From the NCBI RefSeq assembly GCF_011751075.1, contig NZ_JAALLN010000024.1, positions 1-64,000 on the forward strand: a stretch of 64,000 nucleotides of DNA. The letters run 5' to 3'. This document shows, in pieces, positions 8,338 through 17,523 of this stretch (its first letter is position 1; each line of letters begins with the position of its first letter). Below the pieces are notes generated by a model, which saw only the letters and a program-made list of their open reading frames with translations, was not told where the DNA came from and made no database searches. The position numbers were made by a program, and so were the translations under genes. Origin of the DNA: Flavobacterium poyangense (GTDB lineage: Bacteria > Bacteroidota > Bacteroidia > Flavobacteriales > Flavobacteriaceae).

Positions 8338-9672
8338 TTATTTTTTTAGGGTTTTTATTTCGGGTACAGTTTGTCTGTATACTTCTATTGAATCCTTTTG
8401 AAGTCGCACTTTTAGCCAGGATTTTAGTTTTTCTTTGTTTTCCGGAGTAATGTCCTTTTTACTCTGAAAGAGAATTATCGGAATAATTTTGGTTTTGCTG
8501 TCTTTGTTTTCGGTTGAATAATTTCCAATAGACAGCGAGGTAACAAATGGAAAGAGAATTTTGGCTTCGCTTCCTATTTGAAGATTTTTGAATTGATATT
8601 GGGACAATTGATTTCTTAAATCGTTAATTAAGACATCTTTTTGATCGACTAAGTTTTGGCTGGTGTTGATTTTTTTCATGATGTCTTTTGCCAGATTAAA
8701 AGTGTCCTGTTTGATAACGAGTCGGGTATTTTTCAGATCGTAATCGACCAATTTTTTATTTAAACTGATGATTTCACTATCGCTAAATTTTTTGGTTAAA
8801 AATGCTAATTCGATTTTTTTAGGATTCGTATTGTATTCAATGTTTTTGTAGATAATAGGGTAATCGTTATTTAGAAATTCTTTCTGAATAAATGTTTCTG
8901 TTTTAAAAGTATAATTTTTTTGAATGAATAACTGATAGGCAAAATAGATGCTGGGAATTATCATAAATAAAATCAGAATCGTAATAATGTATTTAACCCG
9001 TTTTTGATGTACCGTATTAAGCTGTTTGGTTATTGGGTATTTTAGGTAGTTTACAATGACAAAAGTGGCGATACAGATAAAAACACAATTGATTGTATAC
9101 AGGTACATTGCGCCTAAGAAAAACTTAAAATTGCCTAATGCCAAACCATAACCGGCGGTACACAAAGGAGGCATTAAAGCCGTAGCAATGGCGACACCCG
9201 GAATAGGGTTTCCTTTTTCGACTCTGGTTACGGCTATTACTCCGACCAAACCTCCAAAAAAGGCAATTAAGATATCATATATATTAGGAGAAGTTCTCGC
9301 CAGTAACTCAGATTGTGCTTCTTTAAAAGGGCTTATGTAAAAGTAAATTGTCGAAGTGGCTAAACTGGCTATTGTAGCGATTAAAAGATTTTTAACGGAT
9401 TTTTTTAATAATTCAAAATCATACATTCCCAAGCCGAATCCGGCACCAACGATTGGTCCCATTAATGGAGAAATAAGCATGGCTCCAATTATAACTGCAG
9501 TTGAGTTTACATTTAATCCGACAGATGCAATAATGATAGCGCAGACTAAAATCCAAAGATTCGATCCTCTAAAAGATACCGTACTGGTAATATTTTGTAC
9601 TACTGTTTTTTTGTCTTCTTCTCCTTTGTGCAGGTCTATAAAATCCAGAATCTTATCTGTTATATTTGTCAT
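8338..9672 (-). CDS. DUF389 / TIGR00341 family integral membrane protein
   Basis: 444 residues. The N-terminal half (about 35-245) is the DUF389 membrane domain, with several helices and the conserved stretch AVIIGAMLISPLMGPIVGAG; Gly/Pro-rich loops such as GVAIATALMPPLCTAGYG follow. A long soluble C-terminal region (about 260-444) is predicted helical with beta segments. Family members are inner-membrane proteins of uncertain, possibly transport, function. Start ATG 9672. The stop is followed after 4 bases by the 36-residue Lys-rich gene. Confidence 0.85.
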   Translation of the reverse strand: MTNITDKILDFIDLHKGEEDKKTVVQNITSTVSFRGSNLWILVCAIIIASVGLNVNSTAVIIGAMLISPLMGPIVGAGFGLGMYDFELLKKSVKNLLIATIASLATSTIYFYISPFKEAQSELLARTSPNIYDILIAFFGGLVGVIAVTRVEKGNPIPGVAIATALMPPLCTAGYGLALGNFKFFLGAMYLYTINCVFICIATFVIVNYLKYPITKQLNTVHQKRVKYIITILILFMIIPSIYFAYQLFIQKNYTFKTETFIQKEFLNNDYPIIYKNIEYNTNPKKIELAFLTKKFSDSEIISLNKKLVDYDLKNTRLVIKQDTFNLAKDIMKKINTSQNLVDQKDVLINDLRNQLSQYQFKNLQIGSEAKILFPFVTSLSIGNYSTENKDSKTKIIPIILFQSKKDITPENKEKLKSWLKVRLQKDSIEVYRQTVPEIKTLKK

Positions 9673-9783
9673 TTTAAATTGATTTTTAAAATCGAAGACG
9701 ATTTTAAGAGATGTATAATGTCTAATTTAATCAATTATTTGTTGTGATGCCATTATTTTGGAAGAATAATGCCTAAAATAAAA

Positions 9784-9813
9784 AAATCCCCAATTAGATA
9801 ATTGAGGATTGAT
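9784..9813 (-). terminator. Hairpin terminator, weak
   Basis: AATCCCCAATT and AATTGAGGATT pair around a 4-base loop with one mismatch. The minus strand then reads GGATTTTTTTA. It lies just past the stop at 9831 of a minus-strand gene. Confidence 0.55.
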
Positions 9814-9830
9814 TTTATAATGGTGAAAAC

Positions 9831-10604
9831 TTAATTTCGTTTTAATACTTTGTATTGTTCATAACAAGCACTGATAGCATCCATAATTTGCAAATCGTTT
9901 GCGGTTTGAATAAAAGAATCAGAATAGTTGCAACGGTGCATGATTTCGGGGATTTCATCTTTACTGATTCCCAGTAATACAGAAACAGTCTCGCGGTCGT
10001 ATTTCGATTCTAAAAGGTTTCGAACAGTATCGTCTTTTTTCATTTCTTTAAGCTTCCTGAGCTCCTTACCGTTTTTTCCGAAAAAATTATAAAGCATATC
10101 CGCAGGATTAAAGATAGAGCCCAGTACTTTTCCAAATGCATTTGGAGAATATTCACCGGCTTCGTACCCTTGTGTAAGACCTGAAATACTATAGCGATAG
10201 TTTTCTTTAGTCGGAATTAATTTAGAATCAACTTCAAGATAACCCGTTAAGCTAAAGGGAGCAATAACAACTTCTTCAAGAGCGATTGCTTTTTCGGTAA
10301 GCTGAATTCTGGTTACTTTATTTTTTATCCAGTCATTCGTTACTCTGATACGAAGTGATTGGAATCCTAAAATCGAAAAGTGAAGGGTGTCATTGACTTG
10401 TACATCAATTTCAAAATATCCTTTTTCATCAGATTTTGCGCCTCTTACTTTGTTAGTGTTTATAATATTAACACTTGAAAGAGGTTGTTTGCTATTGTCG
10501 TTAATAATGTAGCCCGAAACTCTTTGTGGTATTGTAGAGGGGGTGTCTTGTGCAAAAGCAATAGTAGATAGTAGTGTAAAAAAGAAAACTGCGAAATATT
10601 TCAT
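9831..10604 (-). CDS. Secreted carboxypeptidase-like regulatory-domain protein
   Basis: 257 residues. A signal peptide (MKYFAVFFFTLLSTIAFAQ) is followed by a CarboxypepD_reg-like beta-sandwich at about 27-105 (RVSGYIINDNSKQPLSSVNI, then GAKSDEKGYFEIDVQVND). The C-terminal 150 residues have no recognised domain. Such proteins sit in the periplasm or outer membrane; the same fold forms the N-terminus of SusC/TonB receptors, but there is no plug or barrel here. It is monocistronic. Confidence 0.8.
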   Translation of the reverse strand: MKYFAVFFFTLLSTIAFAQDTPSTIPQRVSGYIINDNSKQPLSSVNIINTNKVRGAKSDEKGYFEIDVQVNDTLHFSILGFQSLRIRVTNDWIKNKVTRIQLTEKAIALEEVVIAPFSLTGYLEVDSKLIPTKENYRYSISGLTQGYEAGEYSPNAFGKVLGSIFNPADMLYNFFGKNGKELRKLKEMKKDDTVRNLLESKYDRETVSVLLGISKDEIPEIMHRCNYSDSFIQTANDLQIMDAISACYEQYKVLKRN

Positions 10605-10692
10605 ATCCTGGATTAAAGCACTAAAAGTAGTGAATCAAGATCAAATATTTCGCAGTATCTAAATATAATTATCAGAAAATTAACAAAGAGAA

Positions 10693-12597
10693 TTAATCTC
10701 TTCTTGGTCTTCTTGGTCTTGGCGAATCACCAAAGCTTTCAGAACGTCTTGGAGCTCTGTCTGAACCACCTTCGCTTCTTGGAGCTGAACTTCTGTAACC
10801 ACCTTCTCTTCTTGGAGCTGATGAGTTTCTGTCGCTTCTGAAACCACCTTCTCTGGAAGAGTTTCTGTCGCCTCTAAAGCCACCACCAGAACCTTCACGT
10901 CTTGGTGCAAAACTTCCTTCTCTTCTTGGACCTGAACTTCTTCCGCCACCAGAACGTCCGTTATGGTCACGTCTTCCGCCACCGTCATTTTTAGAAATTT
11001 CAACATTAATACGACGTCCTTCTAATTGTACGTTGTTTAATACTTCCATAACTTTTTCTGTGTGCTCAGGATCAGTGTTGAAGAAAGAGAAACCTTCTTT
11101 TACATCTACTTTGAAAACGTCATCACGACCTAAGTCTAATGTTTCTTTCAGGTAATCTTTAAGTGACATCCAATCGAAGTTGTCTCTTGAACCGATGTTT
11201 ACAAAATAACGAACTGCTCCGTTGTTATTGAATTCTCTTGGCTCAGAATCATTTCTTTCGCGTCTTTCTCCAGATTGAGTAGAAATATCTCTGTTCTTTT
11301 TATAGTAAGCGATAAAACGGTTAAATTCTACAGATACCATCTTTTTAATCAACTCTTCTTTAGATAAACCTTCAAGAACGTTGTTGATTGCCGGAAGGTA
11401 ATTGTCAATTTCGTGATCTACCTCAGTATCTTTAATTTTATTAGCTAAGTGTAATAATTGAATTTCGCAGATTTCGATTCCTGAAGGAATTGGTTTTTCT
11501 TCGAATTTTTGTTTGATGATTCTTTCAATAGAAGAAATCTTACGTAATTCACTTTTAGTAACAATAACGATAGAAGTTCCTAATTTTCCGGCTCTACCAG
11601 TACGTCCTGAACGGTGGTTGTACGTTTCAATTTCATCAGGTAATTGGTAGTTTACAACGTGTGTTACGTTATCAACGTCAATACCACGTGCAGCAACGTC
11701 AGTTGCAACAAGCATCTGAATTTGTCTTCCACGGAAAGATTTCATTACACCGTCACGTTGCGCCTGAGATAAATCTCCGTGCAATGCAGCAGCACTGTAT
11801 CCGTCTTCAATTAATTTTTCAGCTACAGCTTGTGTGTCTCTTTTAGTACGACAGAAAACCACAGAGAAAATATCCGGATTTGCATCGGCTAAACGTTTTA
11901 AAGCTTCGTAACGGTCACGTGCATTTACTAAGTAAAATTCGTGAGAAACAGTTGCAGAACCTGAGTTCTTAGCACCTACTGTAATTTCAACAGGTTCGCT
12001 CATAAATTGTTTTGCAATTCTGGCAACCTCTTGTGGCATAGTTGCAGAGAACAACCATGTACTTTTTTCGTCTGGTGTATCTGATAAAATAGAGCAGATA
12101 TCATCATAAAATCCCATGTTCAACATTTCGTCTGCCTCATCAAGAACACAGTAGTCTATGCTTTTAATGTTTACTAAACCTCTGTTGATCATGTCTTGCA
12201 TTCTCCCCGGAGTAGCTACTATAATCTGAGCTCCTCTCTTAATTTCTCTGGCTTGCTCTGTAATACTAGCCCCGCCGTAAACTGCTACCACATTAATACC
12301 TTTTTCGTATTTTGAGTAGTTTTTAAGTTCGTTGGTAATCTGTAAACAAAGTTCTCGTGTTGGCGATAAAACTAATGCTTGTGTATTTCTGTTGTCAGCA
12401 TCAATTTTTTGAATTAGCGGAAAACCGAAAGCTGCCGTTTTCCCTGTCCCTGTCTGAGCCAACGCAACCATATCTGTGTCTTTTTCCAATAATAGGGGAA
12501 TCGCCTTTTCCTGTACCTCTGACGGATTTTCAAATCCTAGATCTAAAATCGCCTTCAGTAACGATTCATTCAATCCTAATTGTTCAAATTTATTCAT
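10693..12597 (-). CDS. DEAD-box RNA helicase with RNA-binding domain and RGG-like tail
   Basis: 634 residues from ATG 12597 (MNKFEQLGLNESLL); an upstream start would add eight poorly coding residues. Core motifs in order: Q motif, AQTGTGKTAAF, PTREL, DEAD in VLDEADEML, SAT, and HRSGRTGRAG. A DbpA/CsdA-type RNA-binding domain follows at about 465-545. The last 90 residues are a disordered Gly/Arg/Ser tail with repeated RREGG and APRREG units. It probably remodels structured RNA in ribosome assembly or cold adaptation. A TAnnTTTG match (12619-12626, minus) lies just upstream. Confidence 0.9.
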   Translation of the reverse strand: MNKFEQLGLNESLLKAILDLGFENPSEVQEKAIPLLLEKDTDMVALAQTGTGKTAAFGFPLIQKIDADNRNTQALVLSPTRELCLQITNELKNYSKYEKGINVVAVYGGASITEQAREIKRGAQIIVATPGRMQDMINRGLVNIKSIDYCVLDEADEMLNMGFYDDICSILSDTPDEKSTWLFSATMPQEVARIAKQFMSEPVEITVGAKNSGSATVSHEFYLVNARDRYEALKRLADANPDIFSVVFCRTKRDTQAVAEKLIEDGYSAAALHGDLSQAQRDGVMKSFRGRQIQMLVATDVAARGIDVDNVTHVVNYQLPDEIETYNHRSGRTGRAGKLGTSIVIVTKSELRKISSIERIIKQKFEEKPIPSGIEICEIQLLHLANKIKDTEVDHEIDNYLPAINNVLEGLSKEELIKKMVSVEFNRFIAYYKKNRDISTQSGERRERNDSEPREFNNNGAVRYFVNIGSRDNFDWMSLKDYLKETLDLGRDDVFKVDVKEGFSFFNTDPEHTEKVMEVLNNVQLEGRRINVEISKNDGGGRRDHNGRSGGGRSSGPRREGSFAPRREGSGGGFRGDRNSSREGGFRSDRNSSAPRREGGYRSSAPRSEGGSDRAPRRSESFGDSPRPRRPRRD

Positions 12598-12618
12598 ATG
12601 TATTTTTAAAATAGGGTG

Positions 12619-12626
12619 CAAAATTA
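12619..12626 (-). promoter_or_regulatory. Promoter -7 element of the DEAD-box helicase gene
   Basis: CAAAATTA on the plus strand reads TAATTTTG on the minus strand, matching TAnnTTTG, 22 bases before ATG 12597. I see no clear TTG upstream, so this is a half match. Confidence 0.4.
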
Positions 12627-12801
12627 CTGTTAATTATTCAGATAAACTAATGCTATTTTAAGAATTATAGATTTGTTATGATTTGATTATCAAAAAGTTA
12701 TAAATATTATGAAATCATTTTGAGTTAGAAATTGTTAAAACAGGAAAAAAATACGTCGTGAAATGTGATTTTTTGAGTTTAAAATGTTGTATTTTAAACG
12801 G

Positions 12802-13380
12802 TTATTTTGCCGAATTCAGAAAATCAATTAGTTGTTGTGTTGCTTTTCCGCGATGACCGATTTTGTTTTTGATCTCTAAAGGCAGTTGGGCAAAAGTTTC
12901 GGTATAGTTTTCCGGTTGAAAGATCGGATCGTATCCAAAGCCCTCACTACCTGCTTTAGTGAGTGTGATATTTCCTTTTACGATTCCGGTAAAAAGATGT
13001 TGTTCTCCTTTTAGATTTAATGTTATAACGGTCTTGAACTGTGCGCTGCGGTCAGATTGGTCAGATAAAGCATCTAAAAGTTTATCCATATTGTCATTGG
13101 CATCGCGATGTTCGCCTGCATAACGTGCGGAATATACACCCGGAACGCCATTCAATGCTGTAACTTCAAGTCCTGTATCATCTGCAAAGCAATCATAGCC
13201 ATAGTTTTTTGTGACATAATCAGCTTTTAGAATTGCATTGCCTTCTATGGTGTCTGCGGTTTCGGCAATGTCTTCATAGCAGCCGATCTCTTCAAGACTT
13301 AATATTTTTATAGTATCCGGAAGGATGCTTTGTATTTCTTTGATTTTATTTTTGTTGTTTGAAGCGAAAACGAGATTCAT
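12802..13380 (-). CDS. rdgB: XTP/dITP diphosphatase (non-canonical purine NTP pyrophosphatase)
   Basis: 192 residues, the usual length. Family motifs: FASNNKNKIKEIQSIL at the N-terminus, FADDTGLEVTALNGVPGVYSA, GFGYDPIF, and the C-terminal KNKIGHRGKA. The enzyme hydrolyses dITP, ITP and XTP to monophosphates, keeping deaminated purines out of DNA. The ATG at 13378-13380 lies inside the end of the upstream DUF2809 gene with a 35-base overlap, implying translational coupling. Confidence 0.93.
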   Translation of the reverse strand: MNLVFASNNKNKIKEIQSILPDTIKILSLEEIGCYEDIAETADTIEGNAILKADYVTKNYGYDCFADDTGLEVTALNGVPGVYSARYAGEHRDANDNMDKLLDALSDQSDRSAQFKTVITLNLKGEQHLFTGIVKGNITLTKAGSEGFGYDPIFQPENYTETFAQLPLEIKNKIGHRGKATQQLIDFLNSAK

Positions 13381-13750
13381 AAGTAGTATAGTTTAAAGTA
13401 AGTTTTTCTATTATAAAGGCAATTGTAATTCCAAAAGTATAAGCCAAAAGATCACTCCATAAAAATCCCTGTCCTAAAACATATCTTCCGAAAAGTGTCT
13501 TTCTAAGTGCAATAATCCAGTCTTGCTGACAAAGCTGAAAGATTTCGATACTATAACAGATTAATAAAGAAAGAAGTATAATCGAGTATGCTTTTTTACG
13601 AATAAATACAATTCTAATTAAGGTATACATCATTATGGCATAGAGTACGTCTCCAAAATACAACGGAATTAGCGTAGTTTTTCTTGACAGTATTCCAAGG
13701 CAGATTACGAAAAGAAATACGAGCGCATAGCAGATTCTTAATTTTTTCAA
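13346..13750 (-). CDS. DUF2809 family membrane protein
   Basis: 134 residues with four hydrophobic segments (about 5-22, 28-50, 54-70 and 98-118). RKTTLIPLYFGDVLYAIM and GFLWSDLLAYTFGI are the conserved parts of DUF2809, a small VanZ-like membrane family of unknown function. The last 12 codons overlap the start of rdgB in another frame; the overlapping tail is Lys/Arg/Gln-rich and unlikely to be structured. Confidence 0.8.
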   Translation of the reverse strand: MKKLRICYALVFLFVICLGILSRKTTLIPLYFGDVLYAIMMYTLIRIVFIRKKAYSIILLSLLICYSIEIFQLCQQDWIIALRKTLFGRYVLGQGFLWSDLLAYTFGITIAFIIEKLTLNYTTYESRFRFKQQK

Positions 13751-13912
13751 TTTCTGTATTAATTGCTTTTGAGTTAAACAAAGATATAAAAAGGGGACAG
13801 ATTTGCTGTAGACAAAAGCTAAAAGACGCAGTTTCTTTATAAGTTTTTATATATTAGAAGGATTATTAGTATCTTGAGAAACTTTAAGGCCAAGAGGTAA
13901 AAAATAAAAATT

Positions 13913-14317
13913 ATGATCAAGAAAATAAGCAGGGTTTTGCTTGCGATTAGTATTATGGTAATGCTGGTAAGTTGTAAAAACACAAAACAAAAACTTCAGG
14001 AGTATGTGGTTGCTTACAATGGCGCTGCCAAAAGTTTTAAGGCAGAAAACGTGACGCTGACTACCGCAAGAGGTTACATAAACGACAATAAGATTGAACT
14101 TCGATTTGAGACCAAATTAGAACAAAACGACCCTAATAAATTGGCAGCCAGTGGATCGTTTCCTATATTATTAAAGGAAATGATAAATAAAGATCAAATT
14201 CCAAAAGAGTTAATCGAAGAAGGAGTACGATTTGATGTTTATTTTTTAGCAAACGATAATACCGTTCTGGCAAAAGAGATTCTGAATAAAGAAGCCATTG
14301 CGGTTTTATTGAAATAG
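13913..14317 (+). CDS. Small lipoprotein of unknown function
   Basis: 134 residues. A type II signal (KKISRVLLAISIMVMLVSC) gives a lipobox ending in Cys near residue 22. The mature domain has alternating beta-strand-like segments (NKIELRFETKLEQNDPNKL) and ends in a short helix. I do not recognise a family. Anchoring in the outer or inner membrane is expected. It is monocistronic, followed by the palindromic repeat region at 14.36-14.9 kb. Confidence 0.7.
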   Translation: MIKKISRVLLAISIMVMLVSCKNTKQKLQEYVVAYNGAAKSFKAENVTLTTARGYINDNKIELRFETKLEQNDPNKLAASGSFPILLKEMINKDQIPKELIEEGVRFDVYFLANDNTVLAKEILNKEAIAVLLK

Positions 14318-14479
14318 TAATGTAGTTGATGGGGAGTCTTAGGGGAATGAGAAGAGAGTTGTTTCAGGTTTCAAGTTTCAGGTTTGTGGAATAGTCATTT
14401 TTCTTTGAATAGACCGGAATTATTTACTTAGTGAACGCTTGTTTTGTATAAAAATTATGTAGCTTTTGGAATTAAAAAT

Positions 14480-14900
14480 CTAACTGCAAAGAAAAGTCGT
14501 TTTCACGCAGATTTGGCAGATTAAGCCGATATTCTTGTTTTGTTTTTTTCGATAAAAACAATCTGAATAAATCTGCTAAATCTGCGTGAAAAAAAATACT
14601 ACGGACATAGGAGACCACAAAGTTTTATGCAAAGTGCGCTAAGAGTTTGATGATTGATGTTGAAAATTGAACCTGCTAAAAGACGTCAGTTTTTTATCTG
14701 CAAAGCCTTGCGATCTCCTATGTTTGCAGAGCAATTTTTTCACGCAGATTTAGCAGATTTATTCGAAATATTTTTATCGAAATCAGAGAGCAAAAATATC
14801 GGCTTAATCTGCCAGATCTGCGTGTATAAAAAGAAACTTTGCGTCTCAGCATAAAGAAAAATCTTTGCGTCTATTGCGGTTAAAAAAACCAACCGCAAAG
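14480..14900. repeat. Nested inverted repeats (two R1 palindromes in opposite orientation)
   Basis: Fills most of the gene-free stretch 14318-14907. R1 copy A: TTTTCACGCAGATTTGGCAG begins at 14500 and its arm partner ends at 14593. R1 copy B at 14737-14826 is close to the reverse complement of A (both carry GGCTTAATCTGCCA or its complement). Between them, ACATAGGAGACCACAAAG (from 14605) is mirrored by CGATCTCCTATGTTTGC (14711-14727). Outer arms carry TGCAAAGAAAAG and TTGCGGTTAA. The whole block is thus a palindrome of palindromes. A 66-residue ORF here is judged non-coding. Confidence 0.8.
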
Positions 14901-14907
14901 AGAACTT

Positions 14908-16419
14908 TTAGTGTTTGGTTACATTCGTAAGATTATCCGGGAAGTAACTGTCTGATAAATTACTAAATTCATCTCCGCGCATAAAGATATTAATGTCTAC
15001 ATCGGCGAAGCTTTTTTTGCCGGCTGCAGCAAGAAGTTCATTTGCGGCATGTAAAGTGTTTTTGTGAAAATGATAGACACGATCTGACTTATCCGTAACT
15101 ACTAAACCTTTCATCAGCATTTTGTTTTGGGTTGCAACACCGGTAGGACATTCGTTATTATGACAACGCAATGCCTGAATACAACCTAAAGAAAACATAA
15201 ATCCACGGGCACTATTACACATGTCTGCGCCCAATGCAACAGCATGCAGAATAGAATAACCCGATATGATTTTTCCGCTGCCGATAATGCGTATTTTGTC
15301 GCGAATGTTTAACCCGACCAATGTTTTGTTTACGAATATCAAAGCAGGTTCAAAAGGCATTCCGACACCATCAGCAAATTCTAAGGGTGCGGCTCCTGTA
15401 CCACCTTCTGCACCATCTACTGTAATGAAATCAGGGTAAATGTTTTCTGCGATCATTTCATGGCAAATGGCTTCAAATTCGGCTGTGTTTCCGATACATA
15501 ATTTAAAACCGATAGGTTTGCCATTCGATAATTCACGTAAGTGCGCAATAAAATGAACTAATCCTTTAGCGTCAGAAAAGGCACTGTGACTTGGCGGTGA
15601 AAGAATTAAAGTATGCGGAATAACTCCTCTTATTTTAGCAATTTGAACGGTGTTTTTAGCTGCCGGAAGCACTCCGCCGTGACCCGGTTTTGCACCTTGA
15701 GAAAGCTTTATTTCGATCATTTTTACGTTCGGATGATTGGCTTTTTCTTTAAAATTTTCAGGACTGAAAGCCCCTTCCGGAGTACGACATCCAAAATAAC
15801 CGGTTCCAATTTGCCAGGTAATATCTCCTCCGCCTTCTAAATGAAAGTCTGTTAATCCGCCTTCTCCTGTATTTTGGTAAAATTTACCTTTTTGTGCACC
15901 AATATTTAGAGCGCGAACGGCATTTTCGCTTAAAGAACCGAAACTCATGGCAGATATATTCAGTAAAGAAGCTAGATAAGGTTGTTTGCAATCTTTTCCG
16001 CCTACTAATACGCGTGGTAGTTGGTCATTGACTTTAGCAGGGAAAATTGAATGTTTGATTCCTTCGTAGCTGTCCTGATTTAAATTTAATTGTGTTCCAA
16101 AAGGGGAATTTGAATCAATATTTTTGGCTCTTTGGTAGACCAGCGAGCGTTGATTTCTGGAAAAAGGTTTACCGTCTGTAGATCTCTCAATAAAATATTG
16201 TTGAATTTCGGGAGCAATCATTTCAAATAAATACCTGAAATAACCTAAAACCGGAAAGTTTCTCAGGATGGCATGTTTGGTTTGAACAGCGTTATAGATT
16301 CCAACGACTAATAGGATAGGTAAGATAATAACGAGTAAAAAACCACGATCTGTATAATAATAGACGGTCGCAACAAGTAGAAACAATAAGAACCCGTATA
16401 TAAAGAATTTTTTTCTCAT
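14908..16419 (-). CDS. FMN-binding glutamate-synthase-like protein, membrane anchored
   Basis: 503 residues. Two hydrophobic N-terminal segments (about 7-22 and 27-44) are followed by the FMN-binding glutamate synthase domain (about 90-480), with HPNVKMIEIKLSQGAKPGHG, DGAEGGTGAAP and a C-x5-C-x4-C [3Fe-4S] cluster at residues 413, 419 and 424 (HNNECPTGVATQ). The amidotransferase domain and the small subunit of true glutamate synthase are absent. It is probably a flavin/Fe-S oxidoreductase whose donor and product are unknown; calling it GltB would overstate the case. It stands alone. Confidence 0.85.
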   Translation of the reverse strand: MRKKFFIYGFLLFLLVATVYYYTDRGFLLVIILPILLVVGIYNAVQTKHAILRNFPVLGYFRYLFEMIAPEIQQYFIERSTDGKPFSRNQRSLVYQRAKNIDSNSPFGTQLNLNQDSYEGIKHSIFPAKVNDQLPRVLVGGKDCKQPYLASLLNISAMSFGSLSENAVRALNIGAQKGKFYQNTGEGGLTDFHLEGGGDITWQIGTGYFGCRTPEGAFSPENFKEKANHPNVKMIEIKLSQGAKPGHGGVLPAAKNTVQIAKIRGVIPHTLILSPPSHSAFSDAKGLVHFIAHLRELSNGKPIGFKLCIGNTAEFEAICHEMIAENIYPDFITVDGAEGGTGAAPLEFADGVGMPFEPALIFVNKTLVGLNIRDKIRIIGSGKIISGYSILHAVALGADMCNSARGFMFSLGCIQALRCHNNECPTGVATQNKMLMKGLVVTDKSDRVYHFHKNTLHAANELLAAAGKKSFADVDINIFMRGDEFSNLSDSYFPDNLTNVTKH

Positions 16420-16453
16420 GTTTTTTTGAAATTAAGATGGAACAGTTTGGTAA

Positions 16454-17233
16454 TTAGTTGAAACGCAAACGAACGTATACGTGTTTAATGCCTTTTTTGT
16501 CTGATTCTCTTTCGTCAATTTCGAGAATATCAGTTAAGGATTTCAGCATCGGTGTAAGTTTTGAGAAACCATAGTTTCTAGGGTCAAACTCGGGTTTTTT
16601 CTTTACAATCAAATTTCCTACATCACCCAGGAATGCCCAGCCGTCATCGTCTTCGATGTCTTCGATGGTAGCTTCGATGAGTTCAATAGTTTGTTTGTCG
16701 ATTTTGTGAAGTGCTTTTTCGGCAGGCTTTTCAACCGGTTTTTTAATATCGGTAGTAGCGACTTTGGTTTTCTTTTTCTGAGTTGCGCTGTCTAAAACTT
16801 CAATGTAAATAAATCGGTCACAGGCAACAATAAAAGAGTTAGGTGTTTTCTTTTCTCCTATACCAATCACTTTCATACCGGATTCTCGCAGCCGGATAGC
16901 TAAACGGGTGAAATCACTGTCGCTCGAAACAATGCAAAAGCCATCCAGTTTTCCGGAGTAAAGCAGGTCCATGGCATCGATTATCAGGGCTGAGTCGGAG
17001 GAGTTTTTACCTACCGTATAACTGTATTGTTGTATTGGAGTAATGGCGTGTTCAAGTAAGACTCCTTTCCATCCGTTGGCGTTTGGTTTGGTCCAGTCGG
17101 CATAAATGCGTTTAGTGGTTGGGGTGCCAAATTTTGCTATTTCTTCCATCATGCCTTTTACATTGCTGTAAGGAACGTTGTCGGCATCGATAAGAACGGC
17201 TAGTTTTAAATCTTTTGAGGTGCTTAAAGCCAT
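16454..17233 (-). CDS. NYN-domain ribonuclease-like protein with OST-HTH/LOTUS C-terminus
   Basis: 259 residues. A PIN-like NYN domain at about 8-150 has the acidic cluster LAVLIDADNV (Asp16, Asp18), SSDSALIIDAMDLLYSG and CIVSSDSDFTRLA. Residues 150-185 are a Lys-rich linker with repeated KPVEKPAEK-like units. The C-terminus (about 188-259) reads as an OST-HTH domain (DDGWAFLGDVGNLIVKKKPE). This pairing is that of LabA/DUF88-type and Limkain-type RNA-binding nucleases. The RNA target is unknown. It starts 35 bases downstream of nothing else codirectional and is probably its own unit. Confidence 0.87.
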   Translation of the reverse strand: MALSTSKDLKLAVLIDADNVPYSNVKGMMEEIAKFGTPTTKRIYADWTKPNANGWKGVLLEHAITPIQQYSYTVGKNSSDSALIIDAMDLLYSGKLDGFCIVSSDSDFTRLAIRLRESGMKVIGIGEKKTPNSFIVACDRFIYIEVLDSATQKKKTKVATTDIKKPVEKPAEKALHKIDKQTIELIEATIEDIEDDDGWAFLGDVGNLIVKKKPEFDPRNYGFSKLTPMLKSLTDILEIDERESDKKGIKHVYVRLRFN

Positions 17234-17476
17234 TTTTTAGCTATTAGAATTTATAATCTTCATTTTAAAAATGCTTTTAAAAGTACTAAAAAATAAAACA
17301 ATTTTATTCGGTTACGTGGAATTTATAACAGGTATAAATTACGGATTTGGGTAGTGCTAAGATTTATTTGTAGGATATTAATTGCAAATTATTGGCTTTT
17401 TTTCTTAAAATTTATTAAAGTATTGTATTGAATCCGATTCATTTTTAAATTATTATGATAACCGAGAATAAATATT

Positions 17477-17484
17477 TATTTTTG
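17477..17484 (+). promoter_or_regulatory. Promoter -7 element that fixes the oxoamine synthase start
   Basis: TATTTTTG matches TAnnTTTG 40 bases before ATG 17524. It lies inside the longer frame opening at 17455, so transcription from here would start too late for that longer start. No clear TTG sits at the right distance. Confidence 0.45.
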
Positions 17485-17523
17485 CTCGCGTTTACAATTA
17501 AAAAAATATTACTTCATTATATT

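Noticed and set aside
10680..11006. 108-residue minus-strand ORF rich in Val, Glu and Ala
   Set aside because: It lies in another frame of the repetitive Arg/Gly tail of the DEAD-box helicase gene; the low complexity follows from that tail.
14654..14854. 66-residue plus-strand ORF between two lipoprotein and glutamate-synthase-like genes
   Set aside because: It runs through R1 copy B and mirrored filler; its composition follows the repeat and there is no promoter or family match.
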